Assembly: GCA_003833135.1 (NCBI GenBank)
Contig: QZLH01000822.1
Span: forward strand, 8,011 to 57,537
Reading direction: 5' to 3'
Length of the DNA stretch: 49,527 nucleotides
Source of the DNA: Oehlia diaphana
Taxonomy: Eukaryota > Glomeromycota > Glomeromycetes > Glomerales > Glomeraceae
The position numbers and the translations under genes are program-made. Numbering within the stretch: position 1 is the stretch's first letter; every line of letters starts with the position of its first letter. Shown piece after piece: positions 45,107 through 49,527 of the stretch. A model generated the notes under the pieces. That model saw only the letters and a list, made by a program, of their open reading frames with translations, was not told where the DNA came from and did no database searches.

Positions 45107-45459
45107 ATATTACCCTTAATTTTTTATTAAAAAAAAAATTTAAGTTGGGAGGTCGGAAGGAAAATTGATTGAGATATTAAAATGGGGTAGATATTATAGA
45201 GATATAATGCTGCTGATCATTCACGTGATTGATCTTCCGTATTAGATTGATTAATTTTTATCAAAAAAAAAATTTTATGGCGGAACGTCGGAACGACTAC
45301 CTTAGAGGGGTTAGTTGGTGACTTGTATATTGATATAGTCTGTCCTTTTTTTTGGGTTAGCAATTGTTTTGTACACTACTCTGTTCTTGTCTTAATATTA
45401 AAAACAATAATAAAAATAAAATCTAAATAATTTTATCCCCACTTACTCTTTAATAGAAA
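45107..45459. promoter_or_regulatory. Shared intergenic region of TRM82 and SAM carrier
   Basis: 353 bp separate the two start codons, which point away from each other. The region contains a poly-A run (45130-45139), GATCATTCACGTGATTGATC (45214-45233), an imperfect palindrome centred on CACGTG, and pyrimidine tracts toward both genes. It must hold both core promoters; co-regulation is inference. The CACGTG core is the site type bound by bHLH factors such as Cbf1, which controls methionine genes in yeasts. Confidence 0.55.
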
Positions 45460-46750
45460 ATGGGTAGCGAAAGATATAATTTTAATATGAAACAAGCGCT
45501 TGTGGTATATCATTATTATAGTGAATATTTGTTTTTTTATTTGATTTTTATAACATATTTTCATTTTTCAATTTATTGTATTAAGGCAGGTGGTATAGCA
45601 GGAACAGCAGTAGATGTAGCTTTATTTCCTTTAGACACGCTTAAAACTAGATTACAATCTAAATCAGGATTTAAAGCTTCAGGAGGATTTCGTGGAATTT
45701 ATTCAGGGTTAACAAGTGCTGTAATTGGTAGTTCTCCAGGAGGTTAATATATATAAAAAAATTTTTATTCTTTTTAGAATATTTATGATTTTTATTTTTT
45801 ATTTTATTTTATTTTTTTTAATAGAAGAAAAAAAAAAAAATAAAATATCTTGTATATTAAAATAGCATCGGCATTTTTTGTTACATATGAGTATATGAAA
45901 AAAAAATTAGGAAGTATATTTCCTGATTCAAAATATTTACCATTTATTCATATGATTGCTGCATCAGGTGGAGAAGTTGCAAGTATATTAAATTTTTTAT
46001 CTACCGTAATTAAAAAAAAAAGAAATTTTTTATTTATTTATTATTTTTGTAATATATTTTAAGGTTGCATGTATTGTAAGAGTTCCAACTGAAGTTGTTA
46101 AACAACGTATGCAAGCAAAACAGTATTCTACAACTTCATCAGCGTTAAAAACTATTTTTAATCAAGAAGGTTTAAATGGTTTTTATCGTGGATATTTTAG
46201 TACTGTAATTCGTGAGGTAATTCAAAATTGTTTATTTTATTAATTTATTTTAAAAAAATAAAAAGTAAATAATATATTTATCATTTTATAGATACCATTC
46301 ACTTGTTTTCAATTTCCACTTTACGAATATTTAAAAATTATAGTAGCAAAAAAAACAGACCGAAATTATATTGAACCATGGGAAGCAGCAATTTGTGGTA
46401 GTGTAGCTGGTGGTACAGCGGCCGCTGTTACTACTCCATTGGATGTTATAAAGACGCGTATTATGTTATCGGCTAAAGTAATGTGATCATGATTTTTCTG
46501 AGATTTTTTTGGAATTTTATTTTCACCATTATAAAATATTAACTTTCATTTCTTTTTTTAGGGTCAAACTATACATAATTATTCTGGTACAATCAATACA
46601 TTTAATAGAATTTTGCATGAAGAAGGAGTTAAAGCTTTATTTTCCGGTATTGGGCCAAGAGTCATTTGGATTAGTATAGGAGGAAGTATTTTTTTAGGAG
46701 TTTATGAGAAAGCAAAAAAAACTTTGTGTGAATATGACATTTTAGCCTAA
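45460..46750 (+). CDS. PET8: Mitochondrial S-adenosylmethionine carrier
   Basis: Six exons: 45460-45504, 45586-45742, 45866-45975, 46064-46216, 46292-46477, 46562-46750. They give 279 residues. Three mitochondrial-carrier repeats are visible, each with the P-x-[D/E]-x-x-[K/R] signature: [15 protein letters not shown] (repeat 1), [14 protein letters not shown] (repeat 2) and [11 protein letters not shown] (repeat 3). The [20 protein letters not shown] stretch, [10 protein letters not shown] and [12 protein letters not shown] match the SAM transporter subfamily (yeast Pet8/Sam5, human SLC25A26), which exchanges cytosolic SAM for S-adenosylhomocysteine across the inner membrane. The donor of intron 3 (GAA|GTTGCA) is weak; a GTATAT a few bases on is stronger but breaks the frame. 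All other junctions are canonical. Divergent neighbour of TRM82. Confidence 0.93.
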
Positions 46751-47974
46751 AAAAAAAAAATTTATTTATAAAGATTTCATAAAATAATCAAAGAAAACAA
46801 AATAATAGATGATTAAAATTGAAAAAAAGAAGGGTAATTTATGTAATTTAATCAAATAAAACAATTTAATTTAATACATTTATGAATTATTTTATAAATA
46901 AATATATATTAATATATCTGATTCATTGGATTCGTTAGATTCATTAGATCATTAAATTTATATATATATATTAACTTTTCCTATATTTATATTATACTTA
47001 CAATTAATTCTTTAATTGAATATAAGTATTATATTATATATATATTTTTTTGTATTCACAGCCAGTTTATTAAATAAGAAATTTATATAATAATAGAATT
47101 ACAAAATAGATATTAGCTCTGCAAGCTTCCTCGCAAATGTGAAAAAATATATTTCATTCATACCTTAATTGCCAAAATATCTTGGCCGGACTTCATCGTC
47201 ATCACTTCTTTCAAACCAGTTTCTTCAGATTGTGTAAATCTTTGTGTTTTTACTGAGATCAGTCATCCATGCCCCCGCTTCTAAAATAGATTTTATTTGT
47301 CACCACCATCACACCTCTTTGTAATCCATAAGCATAAGTATCTGGAGGACTTAGTTTTTTCGTTAGTCAAAATCCTATTTGTCACACGATCATGCTTTAT
47401 ACATGAGACGCGATATAAATTTGTTATAGTTAGAGTACAACAATATAGATTTTTCAGTAAAAAAATTTTTAGATGACTCAAACTTATGACATGAGATCAT
47501 GCATAACGCGCTTTTATACATGAGACGATTGAGACGTGAGGTCATTACTGTGTTGTTTTCACAGTCACGTGTTGGACATGTTTAATTAGTAAAACCAATC
47601 GTACGACCACTCCTACAGCAGAAAAATTACGTAATATTAATTCACAGTTTTTTAATAAATACTCTGAGAATCAGAGATTTAATCTCAAAATCCAATGAAT
47701 AATGATAAATCCGCTTTTTTTATGTACTGATAAATTCTGTTACTATGATTACGTCAATGGTTAGGTACAAAAATCAGTAAATCAATAAATCAATAAATTT
47801 ACAATCTTTTATAATTTGATTAGAAACCAAATTTTTCTCTAATAAAACTTCTGCAACTGTAGAATCATTGTAACCTGCAACTTACATTATTCCATTTATA
47901 GTCGTCCAATTTATAGTCATCCAGTTTGTTCAAAATTTCTAATTTTGAAGCCTCCTGGTGGTGCTCACTGGTAC
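46751..47974. other. Intergenic, with a dispersed repeat
   Basis: No gene supported. TA-rich stretches at 46900-47050. 47540-47600 matches 24772-24870 inverted ('actgtgttgtttt', 'agtcacgtgttgga', 'gtttaattagtaaaa'); the other copy has about 13 extra bases in the middle. The minus frame 47293-47481 has no recognisable content. Confidence 0.45.
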
Positions 47975-48358
47975 GTTTTTCATATAACTTTGTTTTATTA
48001 TGATTTTATAATATTCATTTTTTTTCATTTTCTATTTAGAATTAAGAAACACTTCTTCTATTGGTACCACTGGTCCTAGCAATAAATCGCCATTTAATAG
48101 TACTATATGACCTTTTATTTTGTTATCTGTTGTGTTTTTATAATGTTCATTATTTTACTTGTCTATTATATAACTTTGTTTTATTATAATTTTATTATAA
48201 TGTTTATTTTTTTTTCATTTTCTATTTAGAACTAGAAGATACTTCTTCTATTAGTACTACCACTGATCCTAGCAATAAATCACCATCTGGTGGTATATAT
48301 ATGACCTTTATTTTATCATCTGTTGTGTTTTTATAATGTTCATCATTTTGCTTGTCTA
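47975..48358 (+). repeat. Tandem duplication of a ~190-bp intron-exon unit
   Basis: Unit 1 (47975-48166) and unit 2 (48167-48358) share 'tataactttgttttattat', 'cattttctatttagaa', 'cttcttctatt(a/g)gtac', 'cctagcaataaatc(a/g)cc' and 'tgttgtgtttttataatgtt'. Each unit has a ...CTATTTAG acceptor followed by about 55-60 bases reading SSISTTTDPSNKSPS or a variant. This looks like a duplicated small Ser/Thr-rich exon with its intron. A third acceptor-like TATTTAG follows at 48356-48362. Confidence 0.8.
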
Positions 48359-48419
48359 TTTAGAGTTCAGAAAATATGTTTCTTCTCACAGGTCAAAATG
48401 TGAAAATCAGGCATCAATC

Positions 48420-48845
48420 AGTCACCAATCGGGCACCAATCAGGTAGCTGATTGGTGACTGATTGGTAACCGATTGGTGACTAATTGGCATTTTCGCCAA
48501 ATACCGTCACAGTTTGCTAACTTTTGATCCAGTGATCAGAAAAAGATGAAATATAGTTCATTGGAATCGTCTCAATATGACGAATCTAATGGTAGTAAAA
48601 TCATATTTCTAGGATTGATAATTGATGAGATATTAAGTAAAATGTAAAAATAAAATAATACTATTTATATTTTATTTAATATCTCATCAAGTATTAATCC
48701 TAGAAATACAATTTTACTACCATTAGATTCGACTTATTGAGACGATTCCAATGAACTATATTTCATCTTTTTCTGATCACTAGATCAAAAGTTAGCAAAC
48801 TGCCTGATTGGTGACGGTATTTGGCAAAAATGCCAATCAGTTAGT
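48420..48845. repeat. Long palindrome (foldback element), arms ~150-180 bp
   Basis: Left arm about 48480-48655 and right arm about 48665-48845 pair closely over 'tgctaacttttgatc', 'gatcagaaaaagatgaaata', 'tagttcattggaatcgtctc', 'gaatctaatggtagtaaaat' and 'tgatgagatatta'. Only about 10-20 bp of AT-rich loop separates them. The left side also has a row of 'gattggtgact' repeats (48440-48490). The right arm contains an extra 'caatcaggc'. Typical of foldback or long-TIR non-autonomous elements. A few mismatches between arms argue for some age. Confidence 0.9.
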
Positions 48846-48895
48846 GTTCCGCACAAATTGATTCGTGACACAGTGTGACCCTGATTGCTCCCGAG

Positions 48896-49527
48896 CAGGG
48901 ACGATGATTTTATGCTATCACATAATATCACATTAAACGCATAATTATGCAATAAATGCATAATTTAAGTTGATCGCATCATAAAATCACATAATTTAAT
49001 TTATCACATATCAGAATGCATAATCCGCAGTTATCCACAATATAAAATTTACTACGGATTATCATTTTGATAATTCGATCTTTTTTTTCTTTCGCAATGT
49101 CAAAAAAACCAAAAACTGCATCAGTTCATATTAGATGTAGTGAATATAAAGATGTTTTCCGAGTTGATAACAGCATTCTTTTTTGCAATTATTGCAACAT
49201 TTCTGTAGATTGGAAGCGTAAATCTACTGTAGATAATCATTGTAAAAGCCAGAAACACATTTCTAACGTAAAAAGTCAAGAAAAAACCCAAAATAATACA
49301 CAACTTACTCTTTCATCTACTCAGGCAGCTGCTGAAGCAAAAAAGCAACTTATTGAAGACCTTATAGAGGCATTTGCAACAGCAGACATTCCTCTTGAAA
49401 AGGTCAATTCTTTACTTTCATTTTTTAAAAAATACATTAAAAACGGAGGGTCTATTCCTCAAGCTCCTACCCTTAGACAAAATTATTTGCCTACCGTTTT
49501 TGACAAACACTTTCAGTCACTTAAACT
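48896..49527 (+). mobile_element. 5' part of a hAT transposon, cut by window end
   Basis: CAGGGACGATGATTTTATGC at 48896 has the CAGGG start typical of hAT terminal repeats. It is followed by a zone packed with 'cataat' / 'atcacataat' / 'tgcataat' words (48915-49030), the usual subterminal transposase-binding pattern, and then by a transposase-type gene start. The right terminus lies outside the window, so the 8-bp duplication (ctcccgag would be the left copy) cannot be tested. Confidence 0.6.
49097..49527 (+). CDS. hAT-type transposase N-terminus with BED-like zinc finger (partial)
   Basis: Open from ATG 49097 to the window end, 143 codons and still open. Residues 10-55 hold a zinc finger: FRVDNSILFCNYCNISVDWK then STVDNHCKSQKHISN (C-x2-C, x14-16, H-x4-5-H type). 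After a Ser/Thr-rich linker come helices, AAEAKKQLIEDLIEAFATAD and VNSLLSFFKKYIKNGG, and then APTLRQNYLPTVFDKH. This layout fits the N-terminal parts of hAT-family transposases and of the related CGGBP1-like domesticated proteins. The RNase-H-like catalytic domain would be downstream. Which of the two it is cannot be settled here; the repeat-rich 5' flank favours a transposon. No intron or stop is seen in this part. Confidence 0.7.
   Translation, partial: MSKKPKTASVHIRCSEYKDVFRVDNSILFCNYCNISVDWKRKSTVDNHCKSQKHISNVKSQEKTQNNTQLTLSSTQAAAEAKKQLIEDLIEAFATADIPLEKVNSLLSFFKKYIKNGGSIPQAPTLRQNYLPTVFDKHFQSLK

Overview
The window looks like nuclear DNA of an arbuscular mycorrhizal fungus, most likely Rhizophagus or a close relative (Glomeromycotina). 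This rests on the very AT-rich composition, short GT-AG introns of roughly 65-125 bp, dense decayed repeats, and several expanded families that I recognise from that genus: BTB-BACK-TLDc proteins, RING-like proteins with a shared C-terminal module, LINE copies with a VCRPGG motif, and Tigger/hAT elements. A 401-N run (15054-15454) shows that it is a draft scaffold. The species name is inference. Splice models were built by eye from reading frame and splice sites.

Layout. 1-1860: a tandem array in which every unit looks like a mini-exon plus an intron and carries two hairpins. 1861-13740: a gene graveyard. It holds a MITE-interrupted pseudogene, a multi-exon decayed gene, a double-RING pseudogene, a C2HC-finger reading frame with three in-frame stops, and a frame split by a ~1.95-kb element that carries about 21 palindromic minisatellite units, itself hit by two further MITEs. 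13740-16900: AT-rich satellite-like DNA, the N gap with identical 311-bp flanks, and one small hypothetical gene. 16900-20700: a partial duplicate of the 3' end of an SDR gene, broken by two short elements and by an intact 2187-bp Tigger transposon with a spliced transposase. 20700-29510: a decayed minus-strand gene, the five-exon SDR gene, a 5'-truncated LINE, a decayed minus-strand gene and a hemerythrin-like pseudogene. 29679-31895: a BTB-BACK-TLDc gene whose TLDc domain is split by an FG/Ser/Thr-rich segment. 32500-36740: pseudogenes plus a hAT-type MITE. 39751-40818: an arrestin-like gene. 42995-46750: a well-resolved head-to-head pair, TRM82/WDR4 (10 exons, minus) and the mitochondrial S-adenosylmethionine carrier (6 exons, plus). 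47975-49527: a tandem duplication containing an exon, a long palindrome, and the 5' end of a hAT transposon that runs off the window.

How the genes fit together. The one clear functional pairing is TRM82 with the SAM carrier: a tRNA m7G methyltransferase subunit and a transporter of the methyl donor share a 353-bp intergenic region. The SDR, the BTB-TLDc gene and the arrestin-like gene look intact and are probably independent. Most of the rest is transposon-driven decay: at least nine TE copies can be placed, and three sit inside recognisable reading frames or older repeats, so insertion order can be read directly.
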